57,062 bases of DNA from JACPAP01 sp035287045 (GTDB taxonomy: Bacteria > Gemmatimonadota > Gemmatimonadetes > Gemmatimonadales > GWC2-71-9): assembly GCA_035287045.1 (NCBI GenBank), contig DATECF010000196.1:1-57062 (forward strand). The letters run 5' to 3'. A model generated the notes under the pieces. It searched no databases. It was not told the origin of the DNA and saw nothing but the letters and a program-made list of their open reading frames with translations. Made by a program: the position numbers and the translations under genes. Shown here piece by piece: positions 1-8,952 of this stretch (the stretch's first letter is position 1; each line of letters opens with the position of its first letter).

Positions 1-1
1 C

Positions 2-910
2 AAGGAGTTCCCGGGCAAGGTGACGGTCCACTCCGCGGACCGACCCTCGGTGGCGCTGGACGTCGATATCCGAACCCGCGGAAAGGCGCGCCTCAGCCGG
101 CAGATCTGCCAGTTCCCACCGCTACGTCTCGACTTCCCTAGGACCAGGGTGGAATCGACGGTCTTCGCCGGGCAGGACCGACTCAAGCTGGTGACCCATT
201 GTCAGGATGGCCGCGGGGAGTACGAGCAGTACGTCTTGCAGGAGTACCTGGTGTACCGGGTCTTGAATCTCCTCACCGATCTGAGTTTCCTGGTCCGGCT
301 GGTGCGCAGCACCTACGTGGATACCGAGGCCAAGCGCGATACCGTGACGCGGTACGGATTCCTGATCGAGAGCGACGAGATGCTGGGAATCCGAACCGGC
401 GGGGGAGAGCCGGTCCACGTTCCCGGCGTTCCACCCGCATGGGTAGACGCCGAGTATCTGGCGCTGGTCGAGGTATTCCAGTACCTGATCGGCAACCCCG
501 ACTGGTCCGCGTTCGCGAAGGCAGCCAACGAGGACACCTGCTGCCACAATACCATCCCGATCGGCGCTCCGGCAGGGCCGGTGTTCACCGTGCCCTATGA
601 CTTCGACATCACCGGGATCGTCAACCCTCGATATGCCGACGAGCTGTTTCAGCCCGAGACCAGGAGACTGGGGATCACCCGGGTGCGCGACCGGGTGTAT
701 CGCGGGCTGTGCGTGTCGGCCGTCTATTTCCCTTCCGTATTCGCCAAGTTCAACGAGCGGCGCGAGGCGATCTACGCGCTCTATGCCGGACTGCCGCAAC
801 TCGATTTCAGGGTCCTCAAGGACACGCGGGGGTACCTGGACGCGTTCTACCGGACGATCAACGACCCCAAGGCCGTCGAGCGGGAATTCCATCGGAGATG
901 CCGGGCGTAG
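2..910 (+). CDS. CotH-like protein, 3' part (5' end outside window)
   Basis: The frame is open to the left edge, and a GTG at 20 lies inside an already conserved-looking stretch, so the true start is outside the window. About 302 residues are visible. The pattern of an RTRG motif, then FPPLRLDFP, DRLKLVTHC, a YEQYVLQEYLVYR helix and LTDLSFLVRLVR followed by TYVDT resembles remote members of the CotH kinase-like fold (spore-coat kinase relatives) found as long secreted or cytoplasmic proteins in soil bacteria. That assignment is an inference from the pattern. I could not verify the kinase catalytic residues. The function is unknown. It ends 44 bases before the convergent transporter gene. Confidence 0.75.
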   Translation, partial: KEFPGKVTVHSADRPSVALDVDIRTRGKARLSRQICQFPPLRLDFPRTRVESTVFAGQDRLKLVTHCQDGRGEYEQYVLQEYLVYRVLNLLTDLSFLVRLVRSTYVDTEAKRDTVTRYGFLIESDEMLGIRTGGGEPVHVPGVPPAWVDAEYLALVEVFQYLIGNPDWSAFAKAANEDTCCHNTIPIGAPAGPVFTVPYDFDITGIVNPRYADELFQPETRRLGITRVRDRVYRGLCVSAVYFPSVFAKFNERREAIYALYAGLPQLDFRVLKDTRGYLDAFYRTINDPKAVEREFHRRCRA

Positions 911-953
911 CTTGGCGGATAAGAAGCCACGCCGCGACCCCCGATCGCCCGTC

Positions 954-2408
954 CTACCACACCCCCAGCACTTTCCACCACAGCGGCCCCAGGCTCATCC
1001 ACACCAGGAGGCTGGCGATGGACGCGATCAAGCCCAATCGCCACCACTTGGCCTGCGACACGTACCCGGCGCCAAAGTAGATCGGCCCGGGCGTCGTCCC
1101 GTAGTGCGTAACCGACGCCATCAGGTTGGAGCTGTAGGCCAGCGCCAGCGCCGCCAGCCCCGGCGGCGCCCCGGCCACCAGCATCACCGCCAGGAACGGC
1201 GTGTACATCGCGGTGGCGTGCGCCGTGATACTGGCGAAGCCGTAGTGGGCGTAGAAGTAGATCAGCAGCAGGCCGCCCAACGCCGCCCACCACGGCCACC
1301 CGGTGGTGAACGCCGCCGACGCCTCGGCGAACCGGCGCGTAATCCCGGTCTCGCTCAACGCCCCCGCCAGCAGCACCAGACCGCCGTACCAGATGAACAC
1401 GTCCCACGCCGCCCGCTCCGAGCACACGTCCTCCCAGGTGAGCACGCCGCTCAAGAGCAGTACCGCGATGCCCAGCAACGCCACGGCCGCGTAATGGACT
1501 TCGTGAAACGCCGTGGTCATCCACAACACCGCCACCAGTCCGAAGACCGCCAGCATCAGCTTCTCGTCCCGGACCATGGGACCCATGCGGGCGAGCTCTT
1601 CTCTGGCGATCTCCGCGGCACGCGGGGTGTGGGTGATTTCGGGCGGCGAGACGTAATAGATGAGGAGTCCCACCGCGAGCAGGCCCGCCACGCCCGGGAC
1701 GATCGCGCCTACCAGCCAGGTGCTATAGGTGAGCTGCACATTGGCGGCCTGTGCCGCGAACGTCGCGATCAGGGCGTTCGACGCCTGCCCCGTGAGGAAC
1801 ACGGCGCAGGTCACCACCATGCACTGATACAGGAACACCATCAGGAACGCGCCCAGCCGCTCCGCCGTGGGGCCGGGGCGTGAGTCGTACGCCTCGGCCA
1901 GACTTCGGGCGATGGGGAAGATGATGCCCCCGGACCGCGCGGAGTTGGACGGGATGAAGCTCGCCAGCACGAATTCGGTGAGCGCGAGCGCATACCCCAG
2001 CCCCAGCGAGCGCTTCCCGATGGCCCGGATGAACAGGAACGCGATCCGCCGGCCCAGTCCGGTCTTGAGCATGCCGCGCGACATGAAGAACGCGGCCAGC
2101 ACCAGCCACACGATGGGATCGCCATAGCCGTCGAGCGCCCGCTCAATGGACAGGAGACCCAACAGCGCCGTCGTCGCCACGCCGAGGAGCACCATGGCCC
2201 CGCCGGGAAGCGGCTGGATCATGAGGCCCGCCACGGTGGCCACGAAGACGGCGAACAGGTACCACGAGTCGGGGGTGATGCCGGCGGGCTCGGGGATGGC
2301 CGCGATGCCCAGCCCCGCGCCGAGGACCAGGCCCCAGCGGAGGACCTGGGAGCGCGACGCGGCTGGGCGTTCCGGTGAGGCCGGTGGGTGGTGACCGGAT
2401 GGGGTCAC
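954..2408 (-). CDS. DASS-family (SLC13-like) anion:Na+ symporter or exchanger
   Basis: A 484-residue polytopic membrane protein. It carries the paired Ser-Asn motifs of the divalent anion:sodium symporter family: SNSARSGG in the first half and SSNLMASVTHYGTTPGPIYFGAGYV-type text in the second. The second matches the CitT/TtdT/plant 2-oxoglutarate-malate translocator branch, so the likely substrates are di- or tricarboxylates such as malate, 2-oxoglutarate, citrate or tartrate. The start is GTG; an AGGA lies nine bases upstream. The N-terminal 25 residues are Pro/Ser-rich and probably cytoplasmic. The gene appears monocistronic. The exact substrate cannot be read from the sequence. Confidence 0.9.
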   Translation of the reverse strand: MTPSGHHPPASPERPAASRSQVLRWGLVLGAGLGIAAIPEPAGITPDSWYLFAVFVATVAGLMIQPLPGGAMVLLGVATTALLGLLSIERALDGYGDPIVWLVLAAFFMSRGMLKTGLGRRIAFLFIRAIGKRSLGLGYALALTEFVLASFIPSNSARSGGIIFPIARSLAEAYDSRPGPTAERLGAFLMVFLYQCMVVTCAVFLTGQASNALIATFAAQAANVQLTYSTWLVGAIVPGVAGLLAVGLLIYYVSPPEITHTPRAAEIAREELARMGPMVRDEKLMLAVFGLVAVLWMTTAFHEVHYAAVALLGIAVLLLSGVLTWEDVCSERAAWDVFIWYGGLVLLAGALSETGITRRFAEASAAFTTGWPWWAALGGLLLIYFYAHYGFASITAHATAMYTPFLAVMLVAGAPPGLAALALAYSSNLMASVTHYGTTPGPIYFGAGYVSQAKWWRLGLIASIASLLVWMSLGPLWWKVLGVW

Positions 2409-2542
2409 AAGCTGGTTCCTGGAGCCCTCATGGGCCTGCGTAAGGACGCGGGATACTGGGACCCGCCTCGCGGGCGGTCAAGGGCCAGGGGCGACCCCGG
2501 CGCCCATTGACCCGGCGCGGCACCGCTCTCAGTTTCCGCCTC

Positions 2543-4507
2543 ATGCGTTGGATGGCGTTCGCGTTGGTCCCGTCGCTGGCCCTGCCGCTCGCCGCGCAGG
2601 CGCCGGTCATCACCCCGTCCGGCGACCCGTCGGTGCGCCCGGACACCATCTATCAGCTTGCCGTGAAACCGGCGGACTATCCGGATCAGCCGTTCGTGTT
2701 TCTGCTGGACGACGGCGTCGTGGTCCATCAGGCGGACGGTCGCAGCCGGACCACCTATCGTCAGGTGATTCAGATCCTGACCCGCGAGGGCGCCGAGGCC
2801 TGGGGCGAGCAGACGTTTTCCTACACCGCCCAGCGCGAGCAGCTCACGGTCAACTGGGTGCGCGTACTGAGTCTGGACGGCAAGGTCATCAGCGACCGTC
2901 CTACCCACGAGCAGGAGACGTCCGCGCCGGTATCGCAGCAGTACCCGGTCTATACGGACACCAGGATCCGGCGGATGTCCCTCGCCGGCGTCGAGCCGGG
3001 CACGATTGTGGATTTCAGCGCCACCAGGGAAGTGCTGGAGCCGATCATGCCCGAGAGCTTCGGGAACTCCTGGCGGGTGACCACCGGCCGGCCCACGCGC
3101 CGCTCGCGCCTGATCGTGGACGCTCCCGCGTCCCTCAAGGTGCGCATCCAGGAGTGGAACGCGGCGCCGCTGCGGCAGACCTATGCGAGAAACGGGCGCA
3201 GGGTCTATGTCTGGGCGGCCAAGGACGTTCCGGTGACGGAGTCCGAGCCGTTCGCGGGCTGGCCCAACAAGGTGAGTGTGACGCTTGCGGTATCGTCCCC
3301 CACCACATGGGACGATGTGGCGCGCTGGTACCACGGCCTGGCGCGCGACCGCTACGCGTTCGGCCGTGAGCTGGAAGGACCGCTGCGCGACGCCACGGCC
3401 AACGCCCGCACCCGGGAGGACTCCCTGCGCGCGCTTCATCGCTGGGTGGCGCAGGACATCCGGTACGTGTCGTTGTCGCTGGGCCAGGGCGGGTATCAAC
3501 CCCGCCGCCCGGCGGAAGTCGTGAGCAGCAAGCTGGGGGACTGCAAGGACAAAGCCACGCTCTTCATCGTCCTCGCGCGCCGGCTGGGAATGAGGGCCCA
3601 CCCCGTACTGGTCAGCCTCGGCGGTGAGCCGGATAGCGCCATGCCCGCGCCGACGGCATTCGATCACATGATCGTGGCGCTGGAGGAGCCCGGGGGGTAC
3701 CGCTTTCTGGATCCCACGGCGGACCTGGCGCCGATGGGAGACCTGGGCCCGGACCTGCAGGGTGAATTCGGGTTGCTGGTGCGTCCCAACGGACGCGGCG
3801 AACCGCTGGTTCTGCCCGAGCAGCCGGTCACGGCCAACCGGACCCGCCACCTGCTTCGAGGCAGCCTCGCCGTGGACGGCTCGTTCACCGGCCGGTATGT
3901 CGAGCACGTCACCGGCGCCGGAGCCTACACGCTGCGCCGATCCATGTCGTCGGTGCCAACCATGACGGCCAGGGACAAGGAAGGCGTGGCGCGGGCCTTG
4001 GCGAACCAGCTCTTTGACGGTGCTACCGGCGATAGCCTGGCCCTGTTCGATGGCCGCGATCTGAGCGCCGCGCCGGAGATCGCGTTGTGGGTACACGCGC
4101 CACGCGCCGCGTCGCGGTCCGGCGCCGACTACATTCTGACCTTGCCGCTGCCCAACTATTCCGTCTCCCGCGTTGCGGCGGACGTCGAATCGCGCACGCC
4201 GCGGAAATTCCCTATCGACGCGGCCAGCGTCTTCGGCCCGTCGAGTGTGGAGTGGGATCTGGATCTGACCGTGCCGGACGGCTGGCGCGCTCAACTTCCG
4301 CCCGACGTGAGTGCGAAGAGCCGCTTCGGAAGCTACCAGTCCACCTACCGGCAGGACGGCCAGACCGTGACGGTGTCACGGCACATCGCCGGCGCGCGGG
4401 GGATCGAGCCACCCGAGGCGGCCGGAGAGCTGATCGCCTGGCTCAGGGCCGTCGCGGCGGACGACTCGCAGTACCTGGTCTTCGAATCCTCTGCGCGGGA
4501 ACGGTAG
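2543..4507 (+). CDS. Secreted DUF3857 / transglutaminase-like protein
   Basis: 654 residues. I chose ATG 2543, 36 bases inside the longer TTG frame, because it begins directly with a good signal peptide (MRWMAFALVPSLALPLAAQA). Residues about 35-200 match DUF3857, and about 285-395 form a transglutaminase-like core. The expected papain-fold triad is visible: Cys334 in GDCKDKA, His375 in FDHMIV and Asp390 in LDPTAD. The C-terminal third is a beta-rich tail. Such proteins are periplasmic; the enzymatic activity of this family is mostly unproven. No clear Shine-Dalgarno precedes either start. It ends only eight bases from the convergent receptor-plug gene. Confidence 0.9.
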   Translation: MRWMAFALVPSLALPLAAQAPVITPSGDPSVRPDTIYQLAVKPADYPDQPFVFLLDDGVVVHQADGRSRTTYRQVIQILTREGAEAWGEQTFSYTAQREQLTVNWVRVLSLDGKVISDRPTHEQETSAPVSQQYPVYTDTRIRRMSLAGVEPGTIVDFSATREVLEPIMPESFGNSWRVTTGRPTRRSRLIVDAPASLKVRIQEWNAAPLRQTYARNGRRVYVWAAKDVPVTESEPFAGWPNKVSVTLAVSSPTTWDDVARWYHGLARDRYAFGRELEGPLRDATANARTREDSLRALHRWVAQDIRYVSLSLGQGGYQPRRPAEVVSSKLGDCKDKATLFIVLARRLGMRAHPVLVSLGGEPDSAMPAPTAFDHMIVALEEPGGYRFLDPTADLAPMGDLGPDLQGEFGLLVRPNGRGEPLVLPEQPVTANRTRHLLRGSLAVDGSFTGRYVEHVTGAGAYTLRRSMSSVPTMTARDKEGVARALANQLFDGATGDSLALFDGRDLSAAPEIALWVHAPRAASRSGADYILTLPLPNYSVSRVAADVESRTPRKFPIDAASVFGPSSVEWDLDLTVPDGWRAQLPPDVSAKSRFGSYQSTYRQDGQTVTVSRHIAGARGIEPPEAAGELIAWLRAVAADDSQYLVFESSARER

Positions 4508-4515
4508 CGGCAGGG

Positions 4516-5304
4516 TCATCTGGTCCAAATCACGATGGCGCCGCAGCCGCCGTAGAACTCCGCGGGCGTGCTGGCGTAGCCGTTGTAGACCTCGATCCCC
4601 TCGATGTCGTGCGGCTGGACCCAGTCGTCAATGGTGAAACCGAAGCCGCTAGGCATCCTCACGTGATCCAGGTAGACGGCCGGCGGGCATTGACGCAGAG
4701 CACCGTAGCCGCGAAAGGTCACGACTGCCTGCCCGAAGCGGTCGTAGCGCATCCACACGCCGGGGACGCTCCGGAGGAGGTCCGAGACGCGAAAGGGGTT
4801 CCGTCGCTCGATGTCCATGCGCGTGATGAACCGTCCCCATCCCCGCCGCTTCCGGCGGAAGAAGTCGGCCATCCGTCCGTACGCCACCACGGTGTTGGTG
4901 TCGCCGCGAATCACCACCGGCTCCAGCTCTACCGGGAGCGGCTCGAGGGAAAGCGTGAGGTAAATGTCGCGATCGTCGCCGGCGACGGGCACCTCGAACG
5001 TCTTGGCCCGATAGCCAATGCGCGATACGCGTACTCGATAGGTTCCGGCGGGCACCCGCTTGATTTCAAACCGTCCGCGGCCGCCTGTGACGGTGGCGAG
5101 CCCGTCGGCCAGCCACACCGTGACCCCATCGAGGGCACGCCGGGACGTGGCATCGGTAACCGACCCGGCGATGGTGGCTCTGGGGTGCTGCGCTGAGGCC
5201 TCGCTGGTGGAGGCAAGCAGCAGGAAGACGATGGCGAAAACCAATCCGCAGGACCGCACGCGACCCCCCGGGAGGGTGGACGACGTTGCCACGCCGCAAA
5301 ACAT
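4516..5304 (-). CDS. Carboxypeptidase-regulatory-like plus TonB receptor plug protein, no barrel
   Basis: 262 residues from ATG 5304. An alternative GTG at 5259, preceded by a GGGGGGT stretch, would start right at the signal sequence. The order is a signal peptide ending ASAQ, a carboxypeptidase-regulatory-like beta-sandwich (IAGSVTDATSRRALDGV, then RVPAGTYRVRVSRIGYR), then a plug-type segment (DLLRSVPGVWMRYDR, TFRGYGALRQCPPAVYLD, IEGIEVYNG). It stops right after the plug, so there is no 22-strand outer-membrane barrel. Comparable short proteins occur repeatedly in Gemmatimonadota. Two Cys (in RQCPP and GGCGA) may form a disulfide. The role is unknown; it could be a partner or decoy for TonB systems, or simply an outer-membrane-associated domain protein. 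Confidence 0.8.
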   Translation of the reverse strand: MFCGVATSSTLPGGRVRSCGLVFAIVFLLLASTSEASAQHPRATIAGSVTDATSRRALDGVTVWLADGLATVTGGRGRFEIKRVPAGTYRVRVSRIGYRAKTFEVPVAGDDRDIYLTLSLEPLPVELEPVVIRGDTNTVVAYGRMADFFRRKRRGWGRFITRMDIERRNPFRVSDLLRSVPGVWMRYDRFGQAVVTFRGYGALRQCPPAVYLDHVRMPSGFGFTIDDWVQPHDIEGIEVYNGYASTPAEFYGGCGAIVIWTR

Positions 5305-5449
5305 AGTCCACTGGTCGAGTCTTGGCCAACGTATTGACGCGGCGCCACTTAGCCCCTGCCGGACCAGTCTGTACCCTGCCCTCACTGACCTGGAGCGGGG
5401 ACGGCGGCGCCTCGCCCTCCGGTGACACCGCGGTCAGTGGTCGTGCCCT

Positions 5450-6559
5450 TTACTGATGCACCCACACGATGGAGGCGCTCCCATCCTTCGCCACCCGCAC
5501 CACGCCGCCTCGAACACCGATAACCGTGTCCGCAGTGAGCACCCGGACGAGGTCGATCAAGAATCCGAGCGAGTCCCTCGTGAATGCGGCCACCACCATC
5601 GGGCGGGCGACCAGCTCCGGGTACCCTTCAGATAGTGCATCGCGCGCGGTGGTCACTGCCAGGGCGCTGTCCACGTCGCGGGCGACCATCACCGTGGTAT
5701 GGCTGTCTTGCGGCATCGCCGCCGTGTCCGGGGCCGGCATCCATGATGTGTCCCGGAGCATCTCGAGGATCGAGTCCAGGTTCAAGGCGATCTCCGGCAC
5801 CGTGGTCGAGGGTTCGGCGCCGACCGCGCGCCACAGGAACGTCGCCACGTTCATGCGCCGCTCCACCTCCGCCACATACCGCGCGTAGAACTCGCTGTCC
5901 CGCCCGGGATGCCACGTGGCGGGCCGCGGGAGGCTCGCGGCCAATGCCGCCGCCTCATGCTCGGTGACGTCCGATGCCGGCTTGCCGAAGTAGTGCCGGG
6001 CGGCCGCCTCAGCCCCGTAGATGCCGGGCCCGAACTCCACCACGTTGAGATACACCTCGAGGATGCGCCGCTTGGTGAGGTGCCGCTCGAGCTGCCGGGT
6101 GAGTAGCGCTTCCTCGAGCTTCCGAAGCGGATTGCGGGACGGCGAGAGCCAGAGGTTCTTGGCGAGCTGCTGGGTGATGGTGGAGGCGCCGCGGGGCACC
6201 TCCAGCTTCCGGAGCGCCTGCGTCAGCGCATCCCTGAGCTCGGCGCTGGAGAATCCGTGGTGGGCGAAGAACTCCATGTCCTCCGCTGCCACGACCGCGC
6301 GCCGGAGGTGGGGAGCGATTCGGCCTTCCGGCACCCACTCCCACCGCACGTCGTCCGGTCGCCCGGCGGCACGTTGGTCGTCTCGGTAACGCGCGATGAA
6401 CGCGGTGGTCTCGGGATTGCGGCGGGCCAGCGCGGCCACATCGGGCCAATCGGCAGCCTCATAGACGATCCAGCCCGCAATGCCGGCGGCCACAGCGCCG
6501 GCTGCCCAGGCCCAAGGCCGCCGGCGTCCGGGCTCGCTCGGCAGGGTCGGCGCGGTCAT
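5450..6559 (-). CDS. mtgA: Monofunctional peptidoglycan glycosyltransferase with C-terminal extension
   Basis: A 369-residue GT51 enzyme that polymerises lipid II into glycan strands at the outer face of the inner membrane. One N-terminal membrane segment spans about 15-33. The catalytic Glu93 lies in VAAEDMEFFAHHG and the second Glu175 in NVVEFGPGIYGAEAAARHYFGK. RGASTITQQLAKNL and the RKLEEALLTRQLE helix are canonical. After the GT51 domain (about 75-225) there is an unusual tail of roughly 145 residues that is not a transpeptidase domain and has no SxxK motif. Its ATG overlaps the stop of the upstream TerC gene as ATGA (6556-6559), which implies coupled translation. Confidence 0.93.
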   Translation of the reverse strand: MTAPTLPSEPGRRRPWAWAAGAVAAGIAGWIVYEAADWPDVAALARRNPETTAFIARYRDDQRAAGRPDDVRWEWVPEGRIAPHLRRAVVAAEDMEFFAHHGFSSAELRDALTQALRKLEVPRGASTITQQLAKNLWLSPSRNPLRKLEEALLTRQLERHLTKRRILEVYLNVVEFGPGIYGAEAAARHYFGKPASDVTEHEAAALAASLPRPATWHPGRDSEFYARYVAEVERRMNVATFLWRAVGAEPSTTVPEIALNLDSILEMLRDTSWMPAPDTAAMPQDSHTTVMVARDVDSALAVTTARDALSEGYPELVARPMVVAAFTRDSLGFLIDLVRVLTADTVIGVRGGVVRVAKDGSASIVWVHQ

Positions 6560-7530
6560 TCAAACGTCCCCTGCCGGCGCGGGTTGTCAGGGCCTTCGCC
6601 GCCGCTCGAGGGCTGCGGAGCGGGAGCGGTGTCCACCAGCCTGGGCCGCAACAGCGACAGCGCAATCGAGACCAGCAGCGCCAGCGCCACCACCCCCAGG
6701 GCTACGGGCGTGGGCACCGGCGCCACGTCGGAGAGCATCATCTTGGCCCCCACGAATGCCAGGATCACCGCCAGGCCGTAGCGCAGGTAGTAGAACAGCG
6801 GGAGGACGCCGGCCAGCACGAAATACAGCGACCTGAGGCCCAGGATGGCGAAGATGTTGGACGTAAACACGATGAACGGATCGGTCGTGATGGCCAGGAC
6901 CGCCGGCACCGAGTCCACGGCAAACACCACATCTGTCGACTCGATCACCGCGAGCACCAGCACCAGAGGGGTGGCAATCCACATCCCGCGGCGTCTCAGA
7001 AAGAAGACCGGGCCGTAATACCGCTTGGTCATGGGGAACAGCCGGCGCACCAGCCTGACCACCGGATTCCGCTCTGGATGGATCTCCTGGTCCCGCTGGA
7101 ACGCGACGTGCACGCCGGTCACGATCAGGAAGGCGCCGAACAGGTACACGATCCAGTGGAACGCGTGAATCAACACCACGCCCGCGGTGATCATGAACGC
7201 CCGCATGATCACCGCCCCCACGATGCCCCAAAACAACACCTTGTGCTGGTACACCGCGGGGACGCGGAAGTACGAGAAGATCATCAGGAAAACGAAGACG
7301 TTGTCCGCGGACAGCGACCACTCGACCAAGTATCCGGTGAGAAAGGCGACGGCGTGCTCCGGGCCCCGCCAGAAGTACACCACCCACATGAACAGCAACG
7401 CCGCCGTGAACCAGGCGGCGGACCAGCCTAACGCCTCGCGGAACTTGATTTCATGGGCCCGGCGGTGGAACACGCCGAGGTCGAGGGCCAGCAACGCGAC
7501 CACGGCGACGCCAAAGATGAGCCAAAGCAT
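6556..7530 (-). CDS. TerC-family integral membrane protein
   Basis: 324 residues from ATG 7530. The frame runs 20 codons further upstream, but through the G-rich inverted repeat, and MLWLIFGVAVVALLALDLGVF is a natural first membrane helix. The TerC signatures SADNVFVFLMIF and ESTDVVFAVDSVPAVLAIT carry the conserved acidic residues expected for metal binding. Characterised relatives (Alx of E. coli, the TerC proteins of Bacillus) handle Mn2+ export or metal loading of secreted enzymes. Coupling to mtgA by an ATGA overlap suggests a role linked to extracytoplasmic enzymes, but that is inference. No Mn-riboswitch-like leader is visible: the upstream space is only 87 bases and is filled by a hairpin. 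Confidence 0.93.
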   Translation of the reverse strand: MLWLIFGVAVVALLALDLGVFHRRAHEIKFREALGWSAAWFTAALLFMWVVYFWRGPEHAVAFLTGYLVEWSLSADNVFVFLMIFSYFRVPAVYQHKVLFWGIVGAVIMRAFMITAGVVLIHAFHWIVYLFGAFLIVTGVHVAFQRDQEIHPERNPVVRLVRRLFPMTKRYYGPVFFLRRRGMWIATPLVLVLAVIESTDVVFAVDSVPAVLAITTDPFIVFTSNIFAILGLRSLYFVLAGVLPLFYYLRYGLAVILAFVGAKMMLSDVAPVPTPVALGVVALALLVSIALSLLRPRLVDTAPAPQPSSGGEGPDNPRRQGTFE

Positions 7531-7551
7531 GGACGGCGGGAATGATAACGC

Positions 7552-7597
7552 GTAAGGGGTGAGGGGTGAGGGGTACCCCTTACCCCTCACCCCTCAC
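7552..7597. repeat. G-rich inverted repeat with (GGGGTGA)-type arms
   Basis: Two arms of about 23 bases, each with three GGGG (or CCCC) runs spaced by TGA/TAA, meet at GGGGTACCCC with only two mismatched or G:T pairs. It lies between the stop of the symporter gene (7618) and the start of terC (7530), all on the minus strand, so it can act as a transcript-end hairpin or a roadblock. There is no T tract. The arms also have the run pattern needed for a G-quadruplex. Confidence 0.8.
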
Positions 7598-7617
7598 CCC
7601 TCACGCATTCAACTCAG

Positions 7618-8916
7618 TCACGGAGCTACCGCGGGGGCGCCCCCCGCTTTTTCGGCCATCTCCGGCCGCCAGCCCCCCTCCGCCCGCGCCACGTACACAC
7701 ATGCGCTCATGTCACCGGCCACGTTCACTGTGGTGCGGGCCATGTCGAGGATCCGGTCCACGCCCAGGATGATCGCGATCCCCTCCGGTGGGACGCCTAC
7801 CGTTGCCAGCACCAGCATGATGAGCGGCAGCGACCCGCCCGGCACCCCGGCGGCCCCGATCGCTGTGATCACCGAAAGCACGACCACGATCATCTGGGTC
7901 CCGAGGCTCAGGTCCACCCCGAACACCTGCGCCAGGAACAGCACCGTCACGCCTTCGTACAGGGCCGTCCCGTTCATGCACATGGTGGAGCCAATGGGCA
8001 GCACGAAGCCCGCGATGGTGGGTGAGATGCCCAGCTCCTGCTCCGCCACCGCGAGGTTGGTGGGGAGGGTCGCGCTACTGGAGCTGGTGGAGAAGGCCGT
8101 CACGATGCTGTTGCGGATCTTCTTGTAGTAGGTCAACGGGTTCATCCCCCCGAAGATGCGCACCAGGGCCGAGACGCCGAAGACCGCGTGGATGGTGAGT
8201 CCCAGCAGCACCACGAACACGTACATCCCGAGCGAGCGCAGGATCTCCCAGCCGAAGCGCGAAGTGGTAAAGAAGATCAGCCCGAAGACGCCGTAGGGGG
8301 CCAGCCTCATGGCGAAGCCGATGATCTTGATGACGATTTCGTTCAGTCCTTCGAGCACCCCCAGGAAGGGCTTGGTCTTTTCGCCCGGCAGCAGGGTGAG
8401 CGCCGCCCCGAACATGACCGAGACGAAGATGATCGCCAGCATGTCCATGTTGGCGGCCGCCTGCACCGGATTCCGGGGCACGACGTTCACGAAGGTGTTG
8501 ATGCCGAACCCCACCGCCGCCCCCGACGACAGCCCCTCGGCCTGACCTTTGTAGGTCTCGAAGAGCTGCTGCTGAATCGCCGGGTCGAGCCCCCGGCCGG
8601 GGTTCAACAGGTTGACCAGGAGCAGGCCGATGACGGCGGAAATGGTGGTGGACAGGGCAAAGTAGCCAAGCGTCTTGGCTCCCACCTTCCCGATGCGCCG
8701 GATGTCGCCCAGGCCCGCGACCCCCAGGGTGAGCGAGGCGAACACCAGAGGGACCACCACCATGAGCAGCATGCGGAGGAACACCTGGCCCACCGGATTC
8801 GCCACGTTGGTATTCACCCAATTCAGCCACGCGGCGTCCGCGGCGAGCTGGTTGGCGGACACGCCGGCGACGGCGCCGAGACCCAGCCCAAGCATGATCT
8901 TGTTATGGAGCTTCAC
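7618..8916 (-). CDS. Dicarboxylate/amino acid:cation symporter (DAACS, GltP/DctA type)
   Basis: 432 residues, GTG start with GGAGA eight bases upstream. The serine-rich re-entrant loop (STSSSSATLPT, about 277-286) and the C-terminal substrate site are intact. Relative to archaeal GltPh, Asp390, Asp394, Arg397, Thr398, Asn401 and Asp405 correspond to Asp387, Asp391, Arg394, Thr395, Asn398 and Asp402 here. The conserved Arg indicates an acidic substrate (glutamate, aspartate or a C4-dicarboxylate) rather than a neutral amino acid. It is coupled to Na+ or H+ and acts in the inner membrane. The gene lies 35 bases downstream of the pyrophosphatase gene and may be co-transcribed with it. Confidence 0.95.
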   Translation of the reverse strand: MKLHNKIMLGLGLGAVAGVSANQLAADAAWLNWVNTNVANPVGQVFLRMLLMVVVPLVFASLTLGVAGLGDIRRIGKVGAKTLGYFALSTTISAVIGLLLVNLLNPGRGLDPAIQQQLFETYKGQAEGLSSGAAVGFGINTFVNVVPRNPVQAAANMDMLAIIFVSVMFGAALTLLPGEKTKPFLGVLEGLNEIVIKIIGFAMRLAPYGVFGLIFFTTSRFGWEILRSLGMYVFVVLLGLTIHAVFGVSALVRIFGGMNPLTYYKKIRNSIVTAFSTSSSSATLPTNLAVAEQELGISPTIAGFVLPIGSTMCMNGTALYEGVTVLFLAQVFGVDLSLGTQMIVVVLSVITAIGAAGVPGGSLPLIMLVLATVGVPPEGIAIILGVDRILDMARTTVNVAGDMSACVYVARAEGGWRPEMAEKAGGAPAVAP

Positions 8917-8925
8917 GGTGCGTTC

Positions 8926-8952
8926 TCCGTTGTCCGTATATCCGTTGTCCGT
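8926..8952. repeat. Short direct repeat TCCGTTGTCCGT x2
   Basis: Two identical 12-base copies (8926-8937 and 8941-8952) separated by three bases fill the gap between the symporter start and the pyrophosphatase stop. The second copy runs into the stop codon of hppA. It may reflect local slippage; no function is evident. Confidence 0.6.

Noticed and set aside
7531..7590. A 20-codon extension of TerC reading through the G-rich repeat.
   Set aside because: The extension is low complexity and precedes a natural hydrophobic start at 7530.
7531..7617. A yybP-ykoY type Mn riboswitch before terC.
   Set aside because: The space is only 87 bases and is occupied by the inverted repeat; no riboswitch-like fold could be drawn.
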